Source of the DNA: Opacimonas sp964559075 | GTDB taxonomy: Bacteria; Pseudomonadota; Gammaproteobacteria; Enterobacterales; Alteromonadaceae | NCBI GenBank assembly: GCA_964559075.1 | Contig: CAZLGJ010000097.1 | Coordinates: forward strand, 1-11,260 | Length of the DNA stretch: 11,260 nucleotides | Direction: 5' to 3' | Shown: in pieces, positions 1 to 6,775 of the stretch | Layout: each line of letters begins with the position of its first letter | How positions within the stretch are numbered: position 1 is the first letter of the stretch | Translations under genes and position numbers: made by a program | Notes under the pieces: generated by a model | Seen by the model: the letters and a program-made list of their open reading frames with translations, nothing else | Told to the model about the DNA's origin: nothing | The model's database searches: none

Positions 1-181
1 TTGCCGCAACGTGTTGATTTATTTTAGTAACGACGTAAAGCGGAAAATCCTGCAACAAATTGCCGCCACCATGCATCCGCATAGCATCCTGTTCCTTGGT
101 GCGTCAGAATCAGTGTCTCTTACCGAAGATCTCTACAAAATGGTAAAAGCCCCCACAGGCCTTTATTATCAAGTCTCTTAG
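1..181 (+). CDS. cheR: CheR chemotaxis methyltransferase, C-terminal end (partial, 5' end outside window)
   Basis: An open frame from base 2 to the TAG at 179-181 gives 59 residues. It begins CRNVLIYFSND, continues through LFLGASESVS and ends GLYYQVS. The RNVLIYF strand and the GASES motif are typical of the SAM-binding domain of CheR, which methylates glutamates on chemoreceptors in the cytoplasm, the modification that CheB reverses. The gene start and the receptor-binding N-terminal domain lie outside the window. cheR just upstream of flgB, usually preceded by cheV and flgA, is a known arrangement in polarly flagellated Gammaproteobacteria. No clear intrinsic terminator follows it, so readthrough into flgB is possible. 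Motif recognition and context together make the call firm despite the short fragment. Confidence 0.93.
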   Translation, partial: CRNVLIYFSNDVKRKILQQIAATMHPHSILFLGASESVSLTEDLYKMVKAPTGLYYQVS

Positions 182-207
182 GATGAATTAACGGTTTTTC
201 TCCATTG

Positions 208-250
208 CGTTTGTGAAGTTGGCACCCCACTTGCTTTACTTTCACAAACG
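208..250. repeat. Inverted repeat flanking the flgB sigma-54 promoter
   Basis: The left arm CGTTTGTGAA (208-217) is an exact reverse complement of the right arm TTCACAAACG (241-250). The 23-base centre (218-240) holds the whole -24/-12 promoter. Pairing can extend to GT/AC with one bulged base. The right arm covers the predicted transcription start. No T-run follows, so it does not look like a terminator for cheR. The function is unknown; a two-half-site operator is the simplest idea. Confidence 0.75.
219..235 (+). promoter_or_regulatory. Sigma-54 (RpoN) promoter of flgBCDE
   Basis: TTGGCAC-CCCAC-TTGCT matches the RpoN consensus (YTGGCACG-N4-TTGCW) at nearly every position. The invariant GG (221-222) and GC (233-234) are 12 bases apart as required. 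The predicted start is about 246, which leaves a very short leader of about 17 bases before the flgB ATG. Sigma-54 promoters need an enhancer-binding activator, in such hosts usually FlrC/FleR. I could not identify that activator's binding site with confidence. Confidence 0.9.
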
Positions 251-262
251 GAAGGAGAAATT

Positions 263-679
263 ATGGCCATTAATTTAGACCGTCTAGCAAATTTACATCA
301 TTCAACCGTCACTGTGCGCAATCAACAGATGCAAGTGGCGGCTGAAAACTTGGCAAATGCCAATACACCCGGTTACAAAGCGCGTGCTATTAATTTTGAC
401 GCAGCGCTGCAAAAAGTCATGAAAAATAACCCTGGCACGACCTCGGTAGGTATGACGCAAACCCAAAGCGGGCACCTGCAGGGCAAAAGTCAGCGCGTGG
501 TCGAAGAACTTGCCTACCAGGTGCCGCTGCAACCGGATACCGGTGATGGTAATACGGTTGATGCGCAGCGTGAACGCAGCCAGTTTTTGGATACGGCAAT
601 GCGTTACCAAGCCAGCCTACAATTTTTGGGTGGCAAATTTAAAAGTCTGAAAAAAGCCTTTGGTGGAGGTCAACAATAA
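263..679 (+). CDS. flgB: FlgB, proximal rod protein of the flagellar basal body
   Basis: This 138-residue protein is the usual FlgB size. It forms part of the proximal rod, the section of the drive shaft nearest the MS ring, and is exported through the flagellar type III system without a cleaved signal. The N-terminus has the rod-protein signature ENLANANTPGYKA (residues 28-40) after a heptad-like helix. A C-terminal helix around DTAMRYQASLQFL is the partner helix that packs with it in rod/hook proteins. The ATG at 263 has a strong Shine-Dalgarno, GAAGGAG (251-257). It is the first gene after the sigma-54 promoter, and its TAA overlaps the flgC ATG by one base (TAATG), so flgC translation is probably coupled to it. 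Nothing is truncated. Confidence 0.97.
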   Translation: MAINLDRLANLHHSTVTVRNQQMQVAAENLANANTPGYKARAINFDAALQKVMKNNPGTTSVGMTQTQSGHLQGKSQRVVEELAYQVPLQPDTGDGNTVDAQRERSQFLDTAMRYQASLQFLGGKFKSLKKAFGGGQQ

Positions 680-1107
680 TGAGTTTGTTTAATGTAATCA
701 ACGTTGCTGCGACGGGCATGTCTGCCGAGACAACACGGTTAAACACCACTGCCAGTAATATTGCCAATGCCAATACCGTGAGTAGCAGTGCCGGTGAAAC
801 GTATCGCGCCCGCTATCCCGTGTTTGCCGCCGAGATGGAAAAAGCACTGGGCGGCAATACCAAAGCCGATGCGACCAACGGGGTCAAAGTGATGGGCATT
901 GTCGAGAGCGATGCACCGTTGCAAATTGAATATGCACCGGGCAATCCGATGGCTGATGAAAACGGCTATATCTATAAGCCCAACGTGAACATTGTCGAAG
1001 AGATGGCAAATATGATGTCCGCATCAAAGGCTTATGAAACTAACGTGCAAATTGCAGATACTACAAAGCGGATTTTCCGTCGTGTCTTGCAGCTCGGTCA
1101 AAACTAA
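679..1107 (+). CDS. flgC: FlgC, proximal rod protein of the flagellar basal body
   Basis: This 142-residue rod protein stacks with FlgB and FlgF between the MS ring and the distal rod. The N-terminus reads MSLFNVINVAATGMSAE, followed by TASNIANANTV (residues 25-35), the Asn-rich turn shared by rod and hook proteins. The C-terminus (about 103-141, VNIVEEMANMMSASKAYETN onward) is the conserved FlgC/FlgG-type terminal helix. It is a little longer than the enterobacterial protein of about 134 residues, which is normal outside the Enterobacteriaceae. The start is fixed by GGAGG at 665-669 and by the TAATG overlap with the flgB stop. flgD follows after 12 bases. Confidence 0.97.
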   Translation: MSLFNVINVAATGMSAETTRLNTTASNIANANTVSSSAGETYRARYPVFAAEMEKALGGNTKADATNGVKVMGIVESDAPLQIEYAPGNPMADENGYIYKPNVNIVEEMANMMSASKAYETNVQIADTTKRIFRRVLQLGQN

Positions 1108-1119
1108 CAAGGTTAGCGC

Positions 1120-1800
1120 ATGAACAACGTAAATAACATTGGGCTCAATCGCGAATTATATTGGCAAGAAGAGTCTGTACCTGTCGTCGATGGCTCAGAG
1201 CAAACGCTCAAGCAAGAAGATTTTTTTGCGCTGCTGACCGAACAGCTCGCCAATCAAGATCCGACTAAGCCGGTGGACAACGATCAGCTCGTTGCACAGA
1301 TGACCAGCTTTACCACGGCAGATGGCATCTCTCAGCTCAATGAACAGTTTACAAATTTTGCTTCATCAATGACCTCAAATCAGGCGCTGCAAGCTTCCAG
1401 TCTGATTGGCCATGATGTATTGGTGCCTGGCAATCAAGGGTACAAAGCCGCAGACGGCGGTATTAGTGGCGTGATTATCAATGAACAAACAACTCAAAAT
1501 ATGACGATTTCGATTTACAACGAAAGCGGTGAAGTGGTTAAAACTATTGAAGCTGGCACCCAAGCGGCTGGAAATATTGAATTTAGCTGGGATGGCAAAG
1601 ATGCCCAAGGCAATATGTTGCCGCCCGGAAATTATAGCGTAAAAGCCGAAGGCGAAGTCTTTGGTGAAGGTCAAGCTATCCCAACGGCGATCAATCGCCA
1701 TGTCGATAGCGTCAGTTTAAGTGGCAGCAACAATGGTGTCATATTAAATCTGGATGGCGACATCAGCATTAAGCTCGATGACGTAATCCAAATAGGTTAA
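1120..1800 (+). CDS. flgD: FlgD, hook capping / hook assembly scaffold protein
   Basis: This 226-residue protein forms the temporary cap on the growing hook, under which FlgE subunits add; FlgK later replaces it. Residues 30-61 carry the FlgD hallmark: LKQEDFFALLTEQLANQDP, then PVDNDQLVAQM. The second half holds the FlgD Ig-like/FlgE-like beta domain, with ISIYNESGEVV (about 130-140) and WDGKDAQGNMLPPGNYSV (157-174), a typical FlgD-Ig motif. The start at 1120 has a weak Shine-Dalgarno (AAGG, 1109-1112) in the loop of a small hairpin that overlaps the flgC stop, so translation may depend on coupling from flgC. flgE starts 18 bases after its stop. Confidence 0.96.
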   Translation: MNNVNNIGLNRELYWQEESVPVVDGSEQTLKQEDFFALLTEQLANQDPTKPVDNDQLVAQMTSFTTADGISQLNEQFTNFASSMTSNQALQASSLIGHDVLVPGNQGYKAADGGISGVIINEQTTQNMTISIYNESGEVVKTIEAGTQAAGNIEFSWDGKDAQGNMLPPGNYSVKAEGEVFGEGQAIPTAINRHVDSVSLSGSNNGVILNLDGDISIKLDDVIQIG

Positions 1801-1818
1801 ATAAGTAGGAGTCTGCAC

Positions 1819-3204
1819 ATGTCTTTTAATATTGCATTAAGTGGCGTTTCTGCCGCACAAAAAGATCTCGATACCACCTCGAATAACATTGCGAATGTCA
1901 ATACGGTTGGTTTTAAAGAGTCACGCGCCGAGTTTGGCGATGTGTACGCAGCTTCATTACTTGCTTCAGGGAAAACAAAAGTAGGTGATGGGGTCATTAC
2001 CCAAGAGGTATCCCAACAGTTTTCTCAAGGCAGTTTGCAGTTTACCCAGAACGCGCTGGACTTGGCGATCACCGGCAATGGTTTTTTTGCCACTATTCCT
2101 GATATCACATCGCGTGATTTTAGCTTTACTCGCGCAGGTCAGTTTAAGCTAGATTCGGATAACTTTGTCGTCAATGCCAACGGTGATAACTTGTTGGGCT
2201 TCCCTGTTAACCCTGACGGCACGTCCTCGTCAGTAGCATTATCAACCACGGAGCCGGTGCGAATTCCCGATGCGTCTGGTTCGCCTCAGCAGACCAATGA
2301 AGTCGATATTCGCATGAATTTACCGGCGGCCGACCAAGGTTATAACCCATTGGATTTTGATCCTAATGATCCGCTTACTTACAACGCTGCGACCTCAGTG
2401 ACCGTTTATGATTCACTTGGCGATAGCCACGTAATGACGTACTACTTTGTCAAAGATCAAGACCCAACGGTAAGTAACGAGTGGTATGTGGCCGTAGCGG
2501 TTGATGATCAGCTAGTGAACATGACCAACTCTGATGGTACTGCATCAGATACCGGCACCGCTGCCAATGTAATGGGCACTAATACTGGCAACGGCGTGAC
2601 GGCGGCAAAACTGCGCTTTAGCGAAGGGGGCGATTTTATTGGTATCGAATCTGCAGATGGCAATCCGCAGCTCGACGGTAAAATTCAAACGGCTGCGCTA
2701 GGCGACACAGTGTTGACCAATGGTTCAGACCCACTGCAACAAATTGCCATTGATTTTAATCTCGATATCAATAGCGCGACGCCAAGTGAACCTACTCAGT
2801 TTGCTTCAGCATTTGAGGTAACCTCGCTGGAACAAGACGGCTTGCCGGTAGGGCGGTTGACCGGCATTGATATTTCACCGGACGGTTTGGTCCGCGCTAC
2901 GTTCTCAAACGGGACGTCTGAACCTATCGTACGAGTGGCGCTGGTGCGCTTTTCGAATGAACAAGGTTTAACCCAGCAGTCTTCAACTCAGTGGAAAGAG
3001 AGTATCTTATCTGGTGAGGCATTAGCAGGTGAGGCCACGACGGGTACCTTTGGTGACATTAATTCGTCGGCGCTAGAACAAGCAAACGTCAATTTAACCA
3101 CGGAACTTATTGACATGATCATTGCGCAGCGAAACTTCCAAGCCAGTTCACGAGCATTAGAAGTCAATAACCAGCTGAATCAGACCATATTGAATATTCG
3201 CTAA
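1819..3204 (+). CDS. flgE: FlgE, flagellar hook protein
   Basis: This 461-residue hook subunit makes the flexible universal joint between rod and filament. Residues 22-39 (NNIANVNTVGFKESRAEF) and 80-92 (ALDLAITGNGFFA) are the conserved FlgE/FlgF/FlgG N-terminal signatures. The last 45 or so residues (LEQANVNLTTELIDMIIAQ onward to LNQTILNIR) are the matching C-terminal helix. The variable middle is the surface-exposed hook domain; it makes the protein longer than the roughly 400-residue enterobacterial FlgE, as is common in marine Gammaproteobacteria. TAGGAG (1806-1811) supports the ATG at 1819. It is the last gene of the first operon, with an intrinsic terminator 25 bases after the stop. It is told apart from FlgF and FlgG by its length and its position after flgD. 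Confidence 0.97.
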   Translation: MSFNIALSGVSAAQKDLDTTSNNIANVNTVGFKESRAEFGDVYAASLLASGKTKVGDGVITQEVSQQFSQGSLQFTQNALDLAITGNGFFATIPDITSRDFSFTRAGQFKLDSDNFVVNANGDNLLGFPVNPDGTSSSVALSTTEPVRIPDASGSPQQTNEVDIRMNLPAADQGYNPLDFDPNDPLTYNAATSVTVYDSLGDSHVMTYYFVKDQDPTVSNEWYVAVAVDDQLVNMTNSDGTASDTGTAANVMGTNTGNGVTAAKLRFSEGGDFIGIESADGNPQLDGKIQTAALGDTVLTNGSDPLQQIAIDFNLDINSATPSEPTQFASAFEVTSLEQDGLPVGRLTGIDISPDGLVRATFSNGTSEPIVRVALVRFSNEQGLTQQSSTQWKESILSGEALAGEATTGTFGDINSSALEQANVNLTTELIDMIIAQRNFQASSRALEVNNQLNQTILNIR

Positions 3205-3229
3205 CCGTTTTTAGGTTCGGCAAATCCCC

Positions 3230-3263
3230 AAAAGACCGCTTTTTATCTCGCGGTCTTTTTTTT
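3230..3263 (+). terminator. Intrinsic terminator after flgE
   Basis: A perfect 10-bp stem pairs AAAAGACCGC (3230-3239) with GCGGTCTTTT (3250-3259). The loop is TTTTTATCTC (3240-3249), and eight T residues run from 3256 to 3263. This should end the flgBCDE transcript. The A/T-flanked stem is nearly symmetric but the other strand has only a short T-run, and no gene converges on it. Its T-run directly joins the -24 box of the flgF promoter. Confidence 0.9.
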
Positions 3264-3278
3264 GGCATTGGCTTTGCA
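3262..3278 (+). promoter_or_regulatory. Sigma-54 (RpoN) promoter of flgFGHIJKL
   Basis: TTGGCAT-TGGCT-TTGCA has the required GG (3264-3265) and GC (3276-3277) 12 bases apart and matches the RpoN consensus closely. The predicted start is about 3289, giving a leader of about 35 bases before the flgF ATG at 3324. Together with the terminator just before it, this makes flgF onward a separate transcription unit. Confidence 0.87.
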
Positions 3279-3323
3279 TTGTTTTTGTCATTAGTCATTT
3301 TTGTCAATGTAAAAGAGTCAGCA

Positions 3324-4067
3324 ATGGATAAGATGTTGTATATCGCTGCAAGTGGTGCCAAGCAAGATTTGATGGCCACAGCGTTGCGCGCCAATAACCT
3401 GGCCAACGTCCAAACGACGGGGTTTAGAGCTCAGCTGGAACAAGCGCGTTCGATGCCGGCATACGGCGCAGGTTTGCCGACCCGCGTATTTGCCATGACG
3501 GAAAATCCTGCGAATAACTATGAGTCAGGCCCGATTCAAACCACCGGACGGTCGCTTGATGTTGCCATCCAAGGTGCCGGATTTATTGCCGTGCAGGATC
3601 AGCAAGGTGATGAGGCTTATACCCGCGCCGGTAATTTACAAATCAATCAAGATGGTCTGTTGCAAGACAGTAAAGGCCACCTGATAGAAGGTGACAACGG
3701 ACCGATTTTCATACCTGAAGCTTATCAGTCTTTGACTATCTCGCAAGACGGGACGATTTTGATGCGCCCCAACGGCGCTCCTGCGACAGTCCAAGAAGAG
3801 GTCGGTCGGATAAAGCTCGTTAAACCCGATCATCAACAAATACAGCGCGGCGAAGATGGCTTGTTTCGTCAAAAAAACGGAGAAGATGCCGCTGCTGATG
3901 TGACGGTGCAAGTCGTCGGTGGCGCGCTAGAAGGCTCCAATGTTAATGCCATTGATGAAATGGTGCAGATGATTTCACTGCAGCGCCACTATGAGATCCA
4001 AGTCAAATTAATGAAGAAAGCCGACAGCATGGTCACAAGCGCCAATAATATGCTGCGGATTTTGTAA
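3324..4067 (+). CDS. flgF: FlgF, proximal rod protein of the flagellar basal body
   Basis: This 247-residue protein is the usual FlgF size. It forms the rod segment joining FlgB/FlgC to the distal FlgG rod. Its start MDKMLYIAASGAKQ and the NNLANVQTTGFRA motif (24-36), then LDVAIQGAGFIAV (78-90), are typical. The C-terminal GALEGSNVNAIDEMVQMISLQRHYE segment is also typical. The frame stays open upstream to a TTG at 3279, but that codon lies before the predicted sigma-54 transcription start (about 3289) and has no Shine-Dalgarno. I therefore choose the ATG at 3324, where FlgF homologues begin. Its Shine-Dalgarno is weak (AAGAG, about 3313-3317). It is the first gene of the second operon, and flgG follows after 39 bases with a hairpin in the gap. 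Confidence 0.95.
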   Translation: MDKMLYIAASGAKQDLMATALRANNLANVQTTGFRAQLEQARSMPAYGAGLPTRVFAMTENPANNYESGPIQTTGRSLDVAIQGAGFIAVQDQQGDEAYTRAGNLQINQDGLLQDSKGHLIEGDNGPIFIPEAYQSLTISQDGTILMRPNGAPATVQEEVGRIKLVKPDHQQIQRGEDGLFRQKNGEDAAADVTVQVVGGALEGSNVNAIDEMVQMISLQRHYEIQVKLMKKADSMVTSANNMLRIL

Positions 4068-4073
4068 TGTAAT

Positions 4074-4092
4074 TTCGCATAAAAAATGCGAA
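4074..4092 (+). other. Stem-loop in the flgF-flgG gap
   Basis: TTCGCAT (4074-4080) pairs perfectly with ATGCGAA (4086-4092) around an AAAAA loop. A G-U and an A-U pair can extend it at the base. No T-run follows, so it is unlikely to terminate. It ends three bases before the flgG Shine-Dalgarno GGAGG (4096-4100). An mRNA stability or processing hairpin is possible. Confidence 0.6.
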
Positions 4093-4106
4093 GTCGGAGG
4101 TAAATT

Positions 4107-4895
4107 ATGCACCCAGCACTGTGGATCAGTAAAACCGGTCTTGACGCAGCACAAACTGATGTGTCTGTGGTTTCAAATAACCTCGCTAATGCGAGCACTG
4201 TGGGTTTCAAAAAAGACCGTGCAGTCTTTGAAGACTTATTGTACCAAAATATTAATCAGCCTGGCGGTCGCTCTTCTGCAGATACTGAACTGCCCTCTGG
4301 CTTGATGTTAGGTGCGGGTTCAAAAGTGGTGGCAACCCAAAAAACGCATACGCAAGGCAATATGCTCACCACGGATAATGCACTGGACTTATCGATACAG
4401 GGGCGCGGATTTTTTGAAATTCAAATGCCTGACGGTTCGCTTGCCTATACCCGCAACGGACAGTTTACGTTGAACGACGAAGGGCAAATGGTGACCCCAG
4501 GTGCAGGTTTTGTTTTGCAACCCGTTATCACTGTGCCACAAGATGCTCAGCAGATCACCATTTCGCAAGATGGTGAAGTGTCTGTCAGTATTCGAGGGCA
4601 GGCTGAACCTGCAATTTTGGGCCAGCTTAATACCACCGACTTTATCAACCCAACTGGTTTGCAGCCCATTGGTCAGAACTTGTATGTGGAAACCGCGGTA
4701 AGCGGTGCACCTATTCCGGGTACACCGGGCTTGGACGGCTTGGGTACCTTGGTGCAAGGGGCGTTGGAAACCTCTAATGTGAACGTGACCGAAGAGCTTG
4801 TGAATTTGATTGAAGCACAGCGTTTATATGAGATGAACTCCAAAGTGATTTCGTCGGTGGATCAGATGCTGGGTCAAGTTATACAGCAGCTTTAA
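4107..4895 (+). CDS. flgG: FlgG, distal rod protein of the flagellar basal body
   Basis: This 262-residue protein matches the well-conserved FlgG length (about 260). It builds the distal rod that crosses the P and L rings and meets the hook. Signatures are NNLANASTVGFKKDRAVFED (24-43), the FlgG-specific ELPSGLMLGAG stretch (61-71), ALDLSIQGRGFFEI (92-105), and the C-terminal ALETSNVNVTEELVNLIEAQ helix. The start at 4107 has a strong Shine-Dalgarno, GGAGG (4096-4100), much better than that of flgF, so FlgG, which is needed in more copies, may be made at a higher rate. flgH follows after a 42-base gap. Confidence 0.97.
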   Translation: MHPALWISKTGLDAAQTDVSVVSNNLANASTVGFKKDRAVFEDLLYQNINQPGGRSSADTELPSGLMLGAGSKVVATQKTHTQGNMLTTDNALDLSIQGRGFFEIQMPDGSLAYTRNGQFTLNDEGQMVTPGAGFVLQPVITVPQDAQQITISQDGEVSVSIRGQAEPAILGQLNTTDFINPTGLQPIGQNLYVETAVSGAPIPGTPGLDGLGTLVQGALETSNVNVTEELVNLIEAQRLYEMNSKVISSVDQMLGQVIQQL

Positions 4896-4937
4896 TCGCA
4901 ATGCGCAACGAATATGAAACAATCTAGGTGGATTAAT

Positions 4938-5624
4938 ATGAAAACAACCCTCTGCTTGCTGACAGTGCTAGTGCTTAGCGGCTGTATGTCAACCACGACG
5001 CACACGCCGCCTGTGGCAGCAAATGATCCGTTTTATGCACCGCCCTTGCCACCGGTAAAAACGGTGGCGGTCGTGCCTAATGGCGGTATTTTTCAAGCTG
5101 ACTCTGCCAACAGTTTGTACAGTGACGTCAAAGCTCGGCGCGTTGGCGATATTATTACCGTCAACTTGCGTGAAAATACCAATGCGTCAAAATCCGCCGC
5201 TACCACTACCAGTAAAGAAACTGCAACCGCAGTGAGCCCGATGACGGGCTTGAACGGGCAGAATATTACCATTGGCGGCAACAGTTTGCAGTTGGGGATC
5301 AATAGTAACGACCAATTTTCTGGTGATGCCTCGACCAATCAGTCTAACCGCTTAACCGGCAATATTTCAGTCACTGTGGTGGATGTGCTGCCCAATCGCA
5401 ATTTGTTGATCCGCGGTGAGAAGTGGCTGACGCTTAATACCGGTGATGAATATATTCGTCTGACTGGCATTATTCGCCCTGAGGATGTGTCGCCAACCAA
5501 CCAAATCGAATCGACCAAAATCGCCAATGCACGCATTCAATATAGCGGTACCGGTGCGTTTGCTCAGGCACAAAATAAAGGTTGGTTGAGCCGCTTTTTT
5601 AATGCCATTTGGTGGCCGTTTTAA
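4938..5624 (+). CDS. flgH: FlgH, L-ring lipoprotein of the flagellar basal body
   Basis: FlgH forms the outer-membrane L ring, the bushing around the distal rod. From the ATG at 4938 the protein is 228 residues. It begins with a lipoprotein signal, MKTTLCLLTVLVLSGC, with lipobox LSGC and the lipidated Cys at residue 16; Met at +2 is consistent with outer-membrane sorting. The conserved body includes NGGIFQ and SLYSDVKARRVGDIITVNL (about 48-77), and the protein ends in an aromatic WWPF. An in-frame ATG at 4914 would add MKQSRWIN but has no Shine-Dalgarno. The 4938 start has AGGTGG (4926-4931) with a 6-base spacer and gives a normal signal peptide, so it is preferred. Confidence 0.95.
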   Translation: MKTTLCLLTVLVLSGCMSTTTHTPPVAANDPFYAPPLPPVKTVAVVPNGGIFQADSANSLYSDVKARRVGDIITVNLRENTNASKSAATTTSKETATAVSPMTGLNGQNITIGGNSLQLGINSNDQFSGDASTNQSNRLTGNISVTVVDVLPNRNLLIRGEKWLTLNTGDEYIRLTGIIRPEDVSPTNQIESTKIANARIQYSGTGAFAQAQNKGWLSRFFNAIWWPF

Positions 5625-5644
5625 TTTTTCCATAGGATTGAGTC

Positions 5645-6760
5645 ATGCGTCATTTGTGTATCGTATTATCTCTGCTAAGCGTCGTGCTAAGTTTGCCGGT
5701 GCTTGCCCAACAGCGCATCAAAGATCTGGCTTCCATTCAAGGCGTGCGTGATAACCAGCTGGTGGGGTATGGACTCGTGGTGGGTCTACCTGGGACTGGT
5801 GAGCAAAGCCCGTTTACTGAGCAAAGCTTTCGCACCATGCTGGCAAATTTTGGCATTAGTTTAGATGCCAATACCAAGCCCAAAATCAAAAACGTCGCTG
5901 CCGTTGCCGTGCATGCGACTTTGCCTGCGTTCGCCAAGCCCGGCCAGCGCATTGATGTGACTGTGTCTTCGGTGGGAGAAGCGGCTAGTTTACGAGGCGG
6001 CACCCTGCTACGGACTTTCCTCAAAGGTCTAGATGGCAAAGTGTATGCGGTGGCCCAAGGCAGCATGGTTGTCAGTGGCTTTGGTGCACAAGGCGCCGAT
6101 GGTTCACGGATTGTTGCCAATACCCCAACAGTTGGGCGGATCCCTAATGGCGCACTGGTAGAACAAACCGTTGCGACCGGATTGTTACAACAACCTTATG
6201 TGACGCTTAATTTACATCAGTCGGATTTTTCGACCGCTCAGGCGCTTGCAGATACTATCAACCAGCGTTTAGGAGCAGATCCCAAGCAAGGCTACAGTGT
6301 GGCCACGCCATTAGACGCGACGTCCGTTCAGCTTTCAGCGCCGATGGATCCCGCGCAGCGTATTAGCTTTCTAGCGACTATTGAGAACTTTACTTTTACC
6401 CCGGCTGATGCACCAGCCAAAGTGGTGATCAACTCCCGTACCGGTACTATTGTCGTTGGCCAAAAAGTACGTCTTTTACCGGCAGCAATCACCCATGGTG
6501 GTTTGACCGTGACCATTTCAGAAAACGTGCAGGTGGATCAGCCCAATCCGTTAGGGCAGGGCGATACTGCCATTACGCAACAATCCATTATTGATGTGGA
6601 TATGGCTGATAGCCGCATGTTCAAATTTGATCCCGGCGTGACCCTGGAAGATTTGGTGCGTGCGGTCAATCAAGTTGGCGCGGCGCCAGGCGATTTGATG
6701 GCGATCCTCGAAGCCCTACAGCAAGCCGGTGCCCTGCAGGGCGAGTTGGTGGTGATTTAG
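5645..6760 (+). CDS. flgI: FlgI, P-ring protein of the flagellar basal body
   Basis: This 371-residue periplasmic protein forms the P ring at the peptidoglycan layer. It is exported by Sec: a hydrophobic leader (residues 4-20) ends in VLA, with likely cleavage after Ala21 to give QQRIKDLASIQG. The highly conserved QLVGYGLVVGLPGTGEQSPFTEQS block (about 38-61) and RIPNGALVE, RTGTIVVGQ and the C-terminal DLVRAVNQVGAAPGDLMAILEALQQAGAL are textbook FlgI. AGGA (5634-5637) precedes the ATG by 7 bases. In many bacteria its chaperone FlgA is encoded elsewhere, and no flgA lies in this window. flgJ follows after 15 bases. Confidence 0.98.
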   Translation: MRHLCIVLSLLSVVLSLPVLAQQRIKDLASIQGVRDNQLVGYGLVVGLPGTGEQSPFTEQSFRTMLANFGISLDANTKPKIKNVAAVAVHATLPAFAKPGQRIDVTVSSVGEAASLRGGTLLRTFLKGLDGKVYAVAQGSMVVSGFGAQGADGSRIVANTPTVGRIPNGALVEQTVATGLLQQPYVTLNLHQSDFSTAQALADTINQRLGADPKQGYSVATPLDATSVQLSAPMDPAQRISFLATIENFTFTPADAPAKVVINSRTGTIVVGQKVRLLPAAITHGGLTVTISENVQVDQPNPLGQGDTAITQQSIIDVDMADSRMFKFDPGVTLEDLVRAVNQVGAAPGDLMAILEALQQAGALQGELVVI

Positions 6761-6775
6761 GGGGTTATACGAATT

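Noticed and set aside
432..450. TGGCACG inside flgB, a perfect -24 half of a sigma-54 promoter.
   Set aside because: The -12 position lacks TTGC or anything like it at the right distance, so only half a site is present.
3279..3323. N-terminal extension of FlgF from a TTG at 3279.
   Set aside because: It begins before the predicted sigma-54 transcription start, lacks a ribosome site, and adds 15 residues not found in FlgF proteins.
4914..4937. Earlier FlgH start at 4914, adding MKQSRWIN.
   Set aside because: No Shine-Dalgarno, and the added residues would lengthen the charged part of a lipoprotein signal that is already normal from 4938.
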